Of a stretch of DNA of 64,000 nucleotides, positions 36,856-44,313 are shown piece after piece. The notes beneath the pieces are model-generated. The model was given only the letters and a program-made list of their open reading frames with translations. It had not been told where the DNA came from and made no database searches. Source of the DNA: Dehalococcoidia bacterium. GTDB taxonomy: Bacteria; Chloroflexota; Dehalococcoidia; DSTF01; WHTK01. Both the position numbers and the translations under genes were made by a program. Numbering within the stretch: position 1 is the stretch's first letter; each line of letters starts with the position of its first letter. The DNA lies in NCBI GenBank assembly GCA_009377745.1, contig WHTK01000010.1:47500-111499 (forward strand), written 5' to 3'.

Positions 36856-37559
36856 ACGCGGAGCAGAGACTGCTGCTGGACGCGCACGAGCGCCTGGCCG
36901 CCTACTACGAGATCGACCGCTGGCACTGGCGCGAGGCCACGCCGTCGCTCGATATCTGCCTCGGCGCCATCCTGGTGCAGCACACGTCCTGGGTAAACGT
37001 CGAGAAGGCGTTGGCGAACCTCAGGGCAGCCGGGGCGATGTCGCTTGGTGTCATCGAGGCGCTGGAAGAGGAGAAGCTGGCGCTGCTGATCCGGCCGGTC
37101 GGCACGCCGTTGACCAAGGCGAGACGTTTGCAGGTCTTCGCGGCGCTGGTGCGGCAGGCGGGCGGCTTCGAAGCGTTGTTTGCGATGCCGGCGGACGAGC
37201 TGCGGGCGCTGCTGCTGTCGACGCCCGGCATCGGGCCGGAGACGGCGGACGTGATCCTGCTCTACGGCGCTCGCGCCCCGGCCATCGTGCACGACGCGTA
37301 CACCGCGCGGCTGCTACGAAGGCTGGGCGTCGGGCCGGTGCGGGACCGCTACAACGACTGGCGCGCCTGGCTGGACGAGCATCTGCCGCCGGACGCGGTC
37401 TATCGGCGACAGCACCACGCCGCGATCGTCATCCACTGCAAGGAGCTCTGCCGGGTGCGTCCGAAGTGCGGCGTCTGTCCGCTGCTTGATGTATGTCTCT
37501 TCGGTCAGGCGCTCGCGCCGGCAGAGGCCGTGGCCCTGAACGTAGGGGCGCGGCTTTAA
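36852..37559 (+). CDS. HhH-GPD DNA glycosylase, MagIII-like
   Basis: 235 residues with an endonuclease III fold. Helix-hairpin-helix TPGIGPETAD at 124-133, catalytic Asp148 in IVHDAYTARLL, and a C-terminal iron-sulfur cluster Cys200-x5-Cys206-x2-Cys209-x5-Cys215. The Lys used by bifunctional endonuclease III is Glu130 here, so it is probably a monofunctional glycosylase. GIGxEtAD resembles the 3-methyladenine glycosylase MagIII branch (COG2231). It would remove alkylated bases. Coupled to the TrmO-like gene by a 4-base overlap. Confidence 0.85.
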   Translation: MNAEQRLLLDAHERLAAYYEIDRWHWREATPSLDICLGAILVQHTSWVNVEKALANLRAAGAMSLGVIEALEEEKLALLIRPVGTPLTKARRLQVFAALVRQAGGFEALFAMPADELRALLLSTPGIGPETADVILLYGARAPAIVHDAYTARLLRRLGVGPVRDRYNDWRAWLDEHLPPDAVYRRQHHAAIVIHCKELCRVRPKCGVCPLLDVCLFGQALAPAEAVALNVGARL

Positions 37560-37597
37560 CTTCGTCCACGGCAGCAGCCCTTTAGGACGCCTCAGGT

Positions 37598-37603
37598 TAG
37601 AAT
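37598..37603 (+). promoter_or_regulatory. -10 box of YchF-like gene, leaderless
   Basis: TAGAAT with 6 bases before the ATG at 37610; no ribosome site. Confidence 0.55.
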
Positions 37604-37609
37604 CGACGC

Positions 37610-38698
37610 ATGGATATCGCCCTGATAGGACTCGCTGCTTCCGGCAAGACGACGCTGCTACACGCACTGGCTGCCGGACACCTGCCCGGCGGCCACACCT
37701 CGCCGACCGAGACGGCGATGGCGGTGGTCAAGGTGCCGGACGAGCGCCTGGACAGGCTGGCGGCGGCGGTCAGCGCCCGCAAGACCACCTACCTGGAGCT
37801 GCGTCTGATGGACTTCCCGGGCTTCAGCGTCGGCAGAAAGGGTCCGCCGCCGCAGCTGCTGGGCACGCTCTCGACGGCCGACCTGCTGGTGCACGTCGTG
37901 CGCTCCTTCAGCGAAGAGTCGATCCCGCATCCGCTGGAGAGCATCGACCCGGACCGCGACATCGCGGCGCTGGAGCTGGAGCTGATTTTCGCCGACCTCG
38001 CCGTGGTAGAGCGGCGGACCGAGCGTATTCAGGTCGAAGCGCGGTCGCTGGCCGCGGGGGCGAGAGGGCCGCTCGACCGGGAGCTGGCGCTGCAGCGGCG
38101 GCTGAAAGAAGCGCTGGAGGCGGAGAAGCCCGTGCGGTCGCTGGGGCTGACGGCAGAGGAGAAGACTCTGCTCAGTGGCTTCAATCTGCTGACGGGCAAG
38201 CCCTTACTCAATGTGCTGAACATCGACGAGGCGGATGCGCCGCGCACGGCGGAGATCGAGGCGGCGGCGCGAGAGAAGCACGCCGGGCCGGACGCGGACG
38301 TCATCGCCATCGCGGCCAAGGCGGAGGCGGACGTGGCCGAGCTGCCAGCAGACGAGGCGGCGGAGTTCCGGCGCGAACTGGGCTTGCCAGAGCAGGCGGC
38401 GGCGGAGCGACTGCTCCAGGAGACGGTCTCGCTGCTGGGGTTGATCACGTTCTACACGGTCGGGCCGCAGGACACGCACGCCTGGTCGGTGTCGGCGGGG
38501 ACGCCCGCGGTCAAGGCGGCGGGGCGCATCCACTCCGACATCGAGCGGGGCTTCATCCGCGCCGAGGTAATCGATAGCGCCGACTTCCTGGAAGCGGGCT
38601 CGCACGCGGAGGCGAAGCGTCGGGGCAACCAGCGTCTTGAGGGCAAGACCTACGAGGTGCGTGAGGGCGACGTGATCAACGTCCTGTTCAACGTCTGA
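37610..38698 (+). CDS. YchF/OLA1-like GTPase or ATPase with TGS domain
   Basis: 362 residues. The P-loop reads GLAASGKTT where YchF proteins usually have GxPNVGKST. G3-like DFPGFSVG is present and LNIDEADA matches the NVDE signature that makes this family prefer ATP. An internal coiled-coil insert (about 120-190) and a C-terminal TGS domain (ERGFIRAEVIDSADFLEAG; YEVREGDVINVLFNV) match the family. YchF acts on ribosomes and the stress response. The divergent P-loop suggests a side branch, so a standard ychF may exist elsewhere. Confidence 0.83.
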   Translation: MDIALIGLAASGKTTLLHALAAGHLPGGHTSPTETAMAVVKVPDERLDRLAAAVSARKTTYLELRLMDFPGFSVGRKGPPPQLLGTLSTADLLVHVVRSFSEESIPHPLESIDPDRDIAALELELIFADLAVVERRTERIQVEARSLAAGARGPLDRELALQRRLKEALEAEKPVRSLGLTAEEKTLLSGFNLLTGKPLLNVLNIDEADAPRTAEIEAAAREKHAGPDADVIAIAAKAEADVAELPADEAAEFRRELGLPEQAAAERLLQETVSLLGLITFYTVGPQDTHAWSVSAGTPAVKAAGRIHSDIERGFIRAEVIDSADFLEAGSHAEAKRRGNQRLEGKTYEVREGDVINVLFNV

Positions 38699-38699
38699 A

Positions 38700-38838
38700 T
38701 TACGGGCATACGGGGCATACGGGGCATACGGGGCATACGGGGCATACGGGGCATACGGGGCATACGGGGCATACGGGCATACGGGGCATACGGGCATACG
38801 GGCATACGGGCATACGGGCGTACGGGCGTACGGGCATG
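38700..38838. repeat. Tandem 8/9-bp repeat array
   Basis: About sixteen copies of GGGGCATAC (9 bp) or GGGCATAC (8 bp), starting right after the YchF-like stop, the last copies with G for A (GGGCGTAC). Unit length switches between 9 and 8, as expected from slippage. Reading frames through it are artefacts. It lies 68 bases before the next gene. Confidence 0.95.
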
Positions 38839-38906
38839 CCGTGTTCGAGAGTCCGCTATCGGATGTTAGACTCCGAGTTGTTTTCGGGACTAGCTGAGGA
38901 GAAAAG

Positions 38907-39221
38907 ATGATCGCGCAAATCCGGCTCTACACGATCAATAAGGGCGAGATGGACGCCTTCCTGACGCACTTCCAGGAGGCCGTGGTGCCGTGGCACAAGA
39001 GCGTCGGCGTCAACATTGCTTCGACGTTCGTGAACCGGCCCCAGAACGAGTTCATCTGGGTGCGCACCTACGACGACGAGGCCGACCGCGAGGCAAAGCA
39101 GAAGCTACTCAACGAGTCGCCGTTGCGCGCGGCGATGGCGGCAACGCTGGGCTCCAACGTCGCCAAGATGGAGATCCGCGACGTTGAGGTAGCTGACGTG
39201 GGCGCAGGCCTGCCTGCCTAG
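38907..39221 (+). CDS. NIPSNAP-domain small protein
   Basis: 104 residues. The sequence IRLYTINKGEMDAFLTHFQE followed by FIWVRTYDDEADREAKQKLL fits the dimeric alpha-beta barrel NIPSNAP family. Its members bind or act on small molecules, but no reaction is established. GAGGAG precedes the ATG. A single gene after the tandem repeat array. Cytoplasmic. Confidence 0.82.
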   Translation: MIAQIRLYTINKGEMDAFLTHFQEAVVPWHKSVGVNIASTFVNRPQNEFIWVRTYDDEADREAKQKLLNESPLRAAMAATLGSNVAKMEIRDVEVADVGAGLPA

Positions 39222-39320
39222 TCCTTGTCGTTGCGAGCCATTGCCGATAGACAAGGCGTGGCAACCTTTAGACCTCTCGTAGTCTAATTTCGGTGCCGGA
39301 TTGCCAGCGTGAGAGCACGT

Positions 39321-39385
39321 GTCCATCGACAGACTCAGGATGCTATAGAGATGCTTTCGCCTGGCATCCTGAGCTGTCGATGGAC
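39321..39385. repeat. Long inverted repeat (hairpin)
   Basis: GTCCATCGACAGACTCAGGA... (39321-39343) and its inverse ...TCCTGAGCTGTCGATGGAC (39364-39385) would form a stem of about 22 bp with one difference and a 20-base loop. It lies between the convergent NIPSNAP and kinase genes and could end both transcripts. Related sequences occur at about 21539 and 24782. Confidence 0.8.
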
Positions 39386-39394
39386 GGGCGCTAG

Positions 39395-39952
39395 CTACGT
39401 TGCTAAATGGGCGCGGGCGCGGTTAGCGAGGATGACGTCGACGGTCTGATCCGGCGTGAGTTTGGCGTTGCCGACCCAGAAGCCACTGCCTCCCAGATCG
39501 GCCTTCATGTCGTCCTCAAGATGAGCCCAGTACTCGGCGATGCCGACGCCAAGGGCCTCGCGATGCCGCCTGCTCTTATCGCGATCAAGATCGCGTTCAA
39601 TTGCGACGCTACGGCCGGGCGAGAGGACGACGAGGTAGACGCTGAGGCCCGTGAGCTGGCGCAGAAAGTCCTGAAGCACGCCGCGGTTTGCGATCACGTA
39701 GTCGATGACGGCGTCGAAGCCGGCGTCGGCATAGGAGCGGGCGAGAAGACATTGGTTGCGGATATTGAGCCGTATCTGTCGTCCGGCTTCTCGCCCCGGC
39801 TCCTCGTGCGGCCAGACGGCGCCGGCGATAATCAGCTCCTGCAGCCGGTCGCCTTCGATGTGGACGCCGCGCTGGAAACGGCCCGCCAGCAGACGAGCCG
39901 CCGTCGTCTTGCCGGCGCCTGGGATACCGCTGATCAACCAGACATCCGGCAT
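39395..39952 (-). CDS. P-loop kinase-like protein (AAA_33)
   Basis: 185 residues. Walker A GIPGAGKTT at about residue 9; HIEGDRLQELI and AGFDAVIDYVIANRG fit the small-molecule kinase group that includes the zeta-like protein at 18039. A basic DKSRRHREAL segment probably forms the lid. Substrate unknown. Followed on the same strand by a small monooxygenase-like gene upstream (13-base gap), so the two may be co-transcribed. Confidence 0.8.
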   Translation of the reverse strand: MPDVWLISGIPGAGKTTAARLLAGRFQRGVHIEGDRLQELIIAGAVWPHEEPGREAGRQIRLNIRNQCLLARSYADAGFDAVIDYVIANRGVLQDFLRQLTGLSVYLVVLSPGRSVAIERDLDRDKSRRHREALGVGIAEYWAHLEDDMKADLGGSGFWVGNAKLTPDQTVDVILANRARAHLAT

Positions 39953-39965
39953 GACACAGAGTCTG

Positions 39966-40238
39966 CTACTGGAGGATGTTGTTGACGGGGGCGATGGCCG
40001 GGATGCCGGGGTCCACTTCCATCATGTCGAGGATGGGCATGAGGTACTGGCTGAACTCCTCGAACGCCTCCTGCGATTCCCAGACGTCGAAGACGGTGAC
40101 CTTTTCGCCGGCGCCGGAGCAGACGTGAAGGAGCCGGCCGGCGGGCTTGCCCATGCCGGCGCCATCGAGCTGCTTGATGGTCTCGTTGTACTGGTCGAGG
40201 CTGAAGGCCGTCGGCCGGAAGGTGATCGAAATAGCCAT
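39966..40238 (-). CDS. Small dimeric alpha-beta barrel protein
   Basis: Start set at the ATG at 40238 (MAISITFRPTAFSLDQYNE) because AAAGGGA precedes it; 90 residues. The segment VTVFDVWESQEAFEEFSQYL is the typical second half of antibiotic-biosynthesis-monooxygenase-like or related ferredoxin-like barrels. No catalytic residue can be assigned. Probably forms a transcript with the kinase gene downstream. Confidence 0.75.
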   Translation of the reverse strand: MAISITFRPTAFSLDQYNETIKQLDGAGMGKPAGRLLHVCSGAGEKVTVFDVWESQEAFEEFSQYLMPILDMMEVDPGIPAIAPVNNILQ

Positions 40239-40402
40239 TGCTGTTCCCTTTCTGTCGCGGGGTTGAGACACTCGATATCTTAGTCTGCGCGAATACGTCC
40301 CTAGAGAAAAGCTATCGATTGGGCCACTCAGCACCACCCCGCCGATAGGCAGTCGGGCAATCTGGCAGTCGGGCAGGGCGTGGATTCGCTACAGGACCTG
40401 TG

Positions 40403-40481
40403 GCTCATCCTTCGAGTGCCTCAGGATGAGCGGAGAAGTAAGCCTCGCCGTTGCTCCTGTAAACCTCGGCTGCCTATAATC
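40403..40481 (+). promoter_or_regulatory. Hairpin and promoter upstream of transketolase genes
   Basis: GCTCATCCT / AGGATGAGC (40403-40411 and 40423-40431) is a 9-bp hairpin. Downstream TTGCTC (40452-40457) and TATAAT (40476-40481), 18 bp apart, make a promoter whose start would be near 40488. The rest of the 303-base gap (40239-40541) holds a short direct repeat, GGCAGTCGGGCA, and no gene. Confidence 0.6.
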
Positions 40482-40541
40482 GTGAGGCTACCCGCTGATC
40501 CCGCCCGGCTGGCAGGCAAAGTCTAGTCCAAAGGCACTGCA

Positions 40542-41372
40542 CTGAGCGTTTTCCAGCCCTACTCTGACGACGAGATCGCCGCCGCGACGAAGCGAGCGCG
40601 GCGCAATATCATCGAGATGATCTACGCGGGGCAGAGCGGCCATCCCGGCGGCTCGCTCTCGTCCGTAGAGATATTGGCAGCGCTGTTTCTGCGGGTCATG
40701 CGCCACGACCCCGCTAACCCGCAGTGGCCGGACCGCGACCGCTTTATCCTCAGCAAGGCTCACTGCGTGCCGGTGCTCTATGCCTTCTTGGCCGAGTGTG
40801 GCTACCTGGCGGACGAAGAGCTGCTGACCTTCCGGCGGCTCAACAGCCGCCTGCAGGGCCACAGCAAAATGAATAGCGTCCCCGGCGTCGAGATGTCCGG
40901 CGGCTCGCTGGGGCAAGGGCTTTCCTTCTCGACTGGGCATTGTCTGGCGGCACGGCTGGACGGCCGCGATTATCGCGCTTACTGCCTCCTCGGTGACGGC
41001 GAGCAGGACGAGGGCCAGGTCTGGGAAGCGGCGATGGCGGCGGCGCACTACGGCCTCGGCAATCTGACCGCTATTGTCGACCGCAACGGCGTCCAGAACG
41101 ACGGCTACGTCAAAGACATCATGCGCCAGGAGCCGCTGGCCGATAAGTGGCGCGCCTTCGGCTGGGACGTGCAGGAAATCGACGGCCACGACCAGCAGGC
41201 GGTCATCGAGGCGATCGAGCGCAGCCGCGGCGTCACGGGCAAGCCGAGCATGGTCATCGCCGCGACGATCAAGGGCAAGGGCGTCTCCTTCATGCAGAAC
41301 ACGGCAGCCTGGCACGGCAAGGCCCCGAACGCGGACGAGCGCGAGCGGGCGCTGGCGGAGATCGGCGCATGA
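40542..41372 (+). CDS. Transketolase, N-terminal subunit, CTG start inferred
   Basis: Binds thiamine diphosphate and, with the next gene, moves two-carbon units in the pentose phosphate pathway. The first ATG (40617) falls at MIYAGQSGHPGGSLSS and would cut off a helix present in homologues. No ATG, GTG or TTG exists between the upstream stop (40524) and it. A CTG at 40542 has AAAGG 7 bases upstream and restores the missing 25 residues (FQPYSDDEIAAATKRARRNI). 276 residues. ThDP motif GDGEQDEGQVWEA with LTAIVDRNG. Split two-gene transketolases are common in anaerobes and Chloroflexota. Confidence 0.88.
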   Translation: MSVFQPYSDDEIAAATKRARRNIIEMIYAGQSGHPGGSLSSVEILAALFLRVMRHDPANPQWPDRDRFILSKAHCVPVLYAFLAECGYLADEELLTFRRLNSRLQGHSKMNSVPGVEMSGGSLGQGLSFSTGHCLAARLDGRDYRAYCLLGDGEQDEGQVWEAAMAAAHYGLGNLTAIVDRNGVQNDGYVKDIMRQEPLADKWRAFGWDVQEIDGHDQQAVIEAIERSRGVTGKPSMVIAATIKGKGVSFMQNTAAWHGKAPNADERERALAEIGA

Positions 41373-41380
41373 CGTGCTTG

Positions 41381-41409
41381 CAGTACCTCGGGCTGAACCC
41401 CGAGGCATC
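41381..41409. repeat. Hairpin repeat between transketolase genes
   Basis: CAGTACCTCGGGCTGAACCC... with stem CCTCGGG / CCCGAGG. The identical 29-base sequence occurs at 57088-57116. It fills most of the gap between the two transketolase genes, so it is probably transcribed and may affect their ratio. Confidence 0.8.
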
Positions 41410-41430
41410 AGAATCGACGAGTTGCCCTTC

Positions 41431-42378
41431 ATGACTACCGTTGCGGCAGCAGCTGCTACGAGAGAGGCCCTGGGGCCAACGCTGATCAAGCTGCGGGAGC
41501 AGGGACTAGATATCGCTGTCGTCGACGGCGACCTCGGCATCTCCACCACGGCTCGGCTCTTCGGCGACAAGTTCCCGGAGCGCTTCTTCACCTTGGGACC
41601 GGCGGAGCAGAACATGATCGGCATCGCGGCGGGCCTGGCAGCGGCCGGAAAGATCGCCTTTGCCAGCACCTTCGCTGTCTTCATGCCGGGACGCTGCTAT
41701 GACCAGTTGAGGGTCAGCGTCTCCCAGCCCAACCTCAACGTTAAGCTTTTCGCCAGCCATGGCGGCATCACCACGGGCGAGGACGGCATCTCCGCCCAGG
41801 CAATCGAAGACCTGGGGTTGATGTGCTCGCTGCTCAACTTTCACATCGTAGTGCCGGCCGATGTTGTCGAGGCCGCCTCGGCGATTGAAGTCGCCGCGCA
41901 GACTCCAGGGCCGTTCTACATCCGCGCCGGCCGTCCCAAGATCCCCGTAATCTACGAGCCGGACCACGAATTCGAGCTGGGGAAGGCCGACCTGGTGCGT
42001 CCCGGCCATGACCTGACGATCATCGCCACCGGGATCATGGTGTCGCAGGCGCTGGCCGCGGCCGAAACGCTGGCGGCTCTGGGCATCGACGCGCGTGTGC
42101 TCAACCTCTCGACCTGGCGTCCTCTGGATACGGTGGCGATTGAGGCTGCCGCGCGTGAGACCGGCGCCATCGTCACGGCTGAGGAGCACCTCGTCCACAC
42201 CGGCCTCGGCGCGCTGGTGGCGCAGCATCTGGCAGGCGTCGCGCCCGTGCCGATGGGCTTCGTCGGCATGCGGTCCTACGCCGAGTCGGGCAAATGGGAT
42301 GAGCTGGTCGAGAAGTATGGCCTCAGCCCGGCCGACATCGTGCGCGAGGCGCAGGCCGTCATCGCGCGCAAGCGCTAG
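41431..42378 (+). CDS. Transketolase, C-terminal subunit
   Basis: 315 residues from the ATG at 41431. Pyrimidine-binding domain with RFFTLGPAEQNMIGIAAGLA (the Glu that activates ThDP), ASHGGITTGEDGISAQAIED, then the C-terminal domain LVRPGHDLTIIATGIMVSQA. It completes the enzyme encoded by the previous gene. No clear ribosome site; a hairpin repeat precedes it. Its stop shares one base with the GTG of the methyltransferase gene. Confidence 0.94.
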   Translation: MTTVAAAAATREALGPTLIKLREQGLDIAVVDGDLGISTTARLFGDKFPERFFTLGPAEQNMIGIAAGLAAAGKIAFASTFAVFMPGRCYDQLRVSVSQPNLNVKLFASHGGITTGEDGISAQAIEDLGLMCSLLNFHIVVPADVVEAASAIEVAAQTPGPFYIRAGRPKIPVIYEPDHEFELGKADLVRPGHDLTIIATGIMVSQALAAAETLAALGIDARVLNLSTWRPLDTVAIEAAARETGAIVTAEEHLVHTGLGALVAQHLAGVAPVPMGFVGMRSYAESGKWDELVEKYGLSPADIVREAQAVIARKR

Positions 42379-43139
42379 TGCGCGACCCGAACCAGTACGC
42401 CGTCTTCGCCGATGAACGCTCGCGGCCCTTCTTCAGCCTGCTCGAGCGGGTGCCGGAGCGGCCGTTTCGCGAGATCATCGACCTCGGCTGCGGCGCCGGC
42501 GTGCTGACGCGGTCGCTGGCGGAGCGCTGGCCGCAGGCGCACGTCATCGGGCTCGATAACTCACCGCAGATGCTGGCTGCCGGCGCCAAGCACGCGATCC
42601 CCGGTCGCTTTGACCTGGTCGAGGGCGACATCCTGGCGTATGACAAACCAACGGACCTGATCTTCACCAACGCGGCGCTGCAATGGGTGGACGGCCACGA
42701 AACGCTGTTCCCGCGCCTGGCGGGTTTGATCAAGTCCGGCGGCGTCTTGGCCTGTCAGATGCCATCCAGCTTCCAGCAGCCTTCGCACCTGATCATGGAG
42801 GAAGTCGCCCGCTCCGGCCCCTGGGCGCCGAAGCTGGCCGACTGGAGGCAGCTGCAGGTCAAGGAGCTGGAGTGGTACGGCAACCTGCTGCTGGAGATGG
42901 GCTTCAGCGTCGACGCCTGGCAGACGACATATCACTTTCTGCTGCAGGGCGATGACCCGGTGGTCGAGTGGGTCAAGGGCACGTCGCTACAGCCGATCCT
43001 CAACCGGCTCGATGAGGCCGAGCGCGCCGCCTACCTGGCCGAGTACGCCCACCGCCTGCGCGAGGTCTACCCGTCGCAGGCCCACGGGACGGTCTATCCC
43101 TTTACGCGCATTTTCTTTGTCGCCAGCCGCGTCGATTAG
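42378..43139 (+). CDS. SAM-dependent methyltransferase, Tam-like
   Basis: 253 residues, GTG start overlapping the transketolase stop by one base. Class I fold with motif I IIDLGCGAGVLTRSL, motif II GLDNSPQMLA, and DLIFTNAALQWVDGH, which together resemble trans-aconitate 2-methyltransferase. The C-terminal half (VEWVKGTSLQPILNRL; FTRIFFVASRVD) also fits Tam. It methylates trans-aconitate by inference. Position in the transketolase operon gives no extra clue. Confidence 0.88.
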   Translation: MRDPNQYAVFADERSRPFFSLLERVPERPFREIIDLGCGAGVLTRSLAERWPQAHVIGLDNSPQMLAAGAKHAIPGRFDLVEGDILAYDKPTDLIFTNAALQWVDGHETLFPRLAGLIKSGGVLACQMPSSFQQPSHLIMEEVARSGPWAPKLADWRQLQVKELEWYGNLLLEMGFSVDAWQTTYHFLLQGDDPVVEWVKGTSLQPILNRLDEAERAAYLAEYAHRLREVYPSQAHGTVYPFTRIFFVASRVD

Positions 43140-43174
43140 CGCTCTTCGAGTGGCGTCAGCGCCTGCCTCGTATC

Positions 43175-43660
43175 ATGATCCCTAGCCCGATCATGAGCCT
43201 TACATCGATCATCGTCCGCGGTCTGGTGGGCCTTGCGTTCACGTTCTGGGTCGTCCAGGTGCTGGCGGTCGCGGTCTTCGCGGTGCCGGACCGCTATTCC
43301 GGCAGCGAGTCCGTTGTGCTCAGCCTGGTTGTCGTGGCCGGCGGGCTGCTGCCGGTGGCGTTCTTCATCTACCTCTTCCGGGGATGGATGAAGCCGGGCC
43401 ATAGCGGCTCGGCAGTCCCCATAACCGGCTCGCCTCCAGAGACTGCCGCGTCAGTCGAGGCGCCGGTCGAGCTGATCAGCGCCCGTGAGTTGGAAGTGCT
43501 GGCGCTCATCGCCCATGGCGACTCGAACAAGGAGATCGCCCAGCGCCTTTCGATTACGGTAGGCACCGTGAAGACGCACACGAACAACATCAACCGCAAA
43601 CTAGGGACGCGGACGCGCACTCAGGCAATCGCCCGCGCGCGAGCGCTGCAACTCATCTGA
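43175..43660 (+). CDS. Membrane-anchored LuxR-type regulator
   Basis: 161 residues (ATG at 43175, or 43193). Two hydrophobic helices at about 12-37 and 48-68 (GLAFTFWVVQVLAVAVF; VVLSLVVVAGGLLPVAFFIYL). A linker and a C-terminal LuxR/GerE helix-turn-helix follow: LISARELEVLALIAHGDSNK, EIAQRLSITVGTVKTHTNNI. There is no receiver or ligand domain, so DNA binding from the membrane must be governed by the helices. It precedes a cupredoxin lipoprotein gene, which could be its target. Confidence 0.87.
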   Translation: MIPSPIMSLTSIIVRGLVGLAFTFWVVQVLAVAVFAVPDRYSGSESVVLSLVVVAGGLLPVAFFIYLFRGWMKPGHSGSAVPITGSPPETAASVEAPVELISARELEVLALIAHGDSNKEIAQRLSITVGTVKTHTNNINRKLGTRTRTQAIARARALQLI

Positions 43661-43784
43661 GCTCCGTCTAACTTCTCTCCACCCTCGATCCACCCAAAGT
43701 CAGAGGCGGCTCTAACCCATCAAGCCTCAGCCTGGATCTCGGACGGGCGAAATCGTCCGGCGAATCAGATTCCAGGAGGTCGGG

Positions 43785-44120
43785 ATGAGAAGGGTCCTAT
43801 TGATCGTGATCGGTGGCGTGACGCTGCTGTTGGGTGCAGCCTGTGGAAGTGGGTCGTTGGATGCCGCGGCGGTGGAGCGGACGGAGGCGGTGCAACTCAA
43901 AGATAACAAGTTCGACGCCCGCGTGATCCAAGTCAGTGCAGGGGCCACGGTTACGTGGAGCTGGGCCGAGGACCGCCTGCACAACGTGACCGGCGATGGC
44001 TGGGCTTCACCGAATCAGGAGTCTGGCACATTCCGGCAGGCCTTCGATCAGCCAGGCGCTTATGACTACCGCTGCACCCTGCATGGCGGTATGACCGGCC
44101 GCGTGGTGGTTACAGACTAG
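43785..44120 (+). CDS. Cupredoxin-like lipoprotein
   Basis: 111 residues. Signal peptide with lipobox LGAAC, then a single blue-copper-type domain. Ligands: His in DRLHNVTG, and Cys-His-Met in RCTLHGGMTGRV near the C-terminus. Stronger ribosome site than most neighbours (AGGAGG at 43774-43779). Short linker, so it sits close to the membrane surface. Related to the protein at 13786 but without its long Thr/Pro linker. Probable electron carrier. Confidence 0.88.
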   Translation: MRRVLLIVIGGVTLLLGAACGSGSLDAAAVERTEAVQLKDNKFDARVIQVSAGATVTWSWAEDRLHNVTGDGWASPNQESGTFRQAFDQPGAYDYRCTLHGGMTGRVVVTD

Positions 44121-44127
44121 GGATGCG

Positions 44128-44301
44128 CTATTTGGATTGGCCGGTGACGTCGAGGGATGGGTCGCTGCTGGGGTGATCAGCCAGATAGCGCTCGGCATCA
44201 GGGTTGCGTTTGGCTTCGCGCAGGTGAAGCAGATCAGCGATCAGCACGAGAAATATGCTCCCGCCAACGATGATGCCGCCGCCAATGATCAGCTCAGTCA
44301 C
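44128..44301 (-). CDS. 57-residue single-pass membrane protein
   Basis: GTG start at 44301. One membrane helix fills residues 3-25 (ELIIGGGIIVGGSIFLVLIA). It is followed by a charged tail (LREAKRNPDAERYL) ending in DVTGQSK. A TACGAT box (44308-44313) lies 6 bases before the GTG, between it and the stop of the GNAT gene, so it probably has its own leaderless transcript. Codon use looks normal for the genome. No family recognised. Convergent with the cupredoxin gene. Confidence 0.6.
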   Translation of the reverse strand: MTELIIGGGIIVGGSIFLVLIADLLHLREAKRNPDAERYLADHPSSDPSLDVTGQSK

Positions 44302-44313
44302 TGCTCGATCGTA

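Noticed and set aside
38204..38797. Minus-strand frame with repeated PYA units
   Set aside because: Produced by the GGGGCATAC array and the opposite strand of the YchF-like gene; no start signal.
38700..38838. Possible CRISPR array
   Set aside because: Units are 8-9 bp without spacers; it is a simple tandem repeat.
41074..41430. Longer upstream extension of the transketolase C-subunit
   Set aside because: It would overlap the N-subunit in another frame with Arg/Ser-rich nonsense; homology begins at 41431.
44007..44198. 63-codon minus-strand frame over the cupredoxin end
   Set aside because: Antisense to the cupredoxin; the overlapping 57-residue frame with its own promoter explains the region better.
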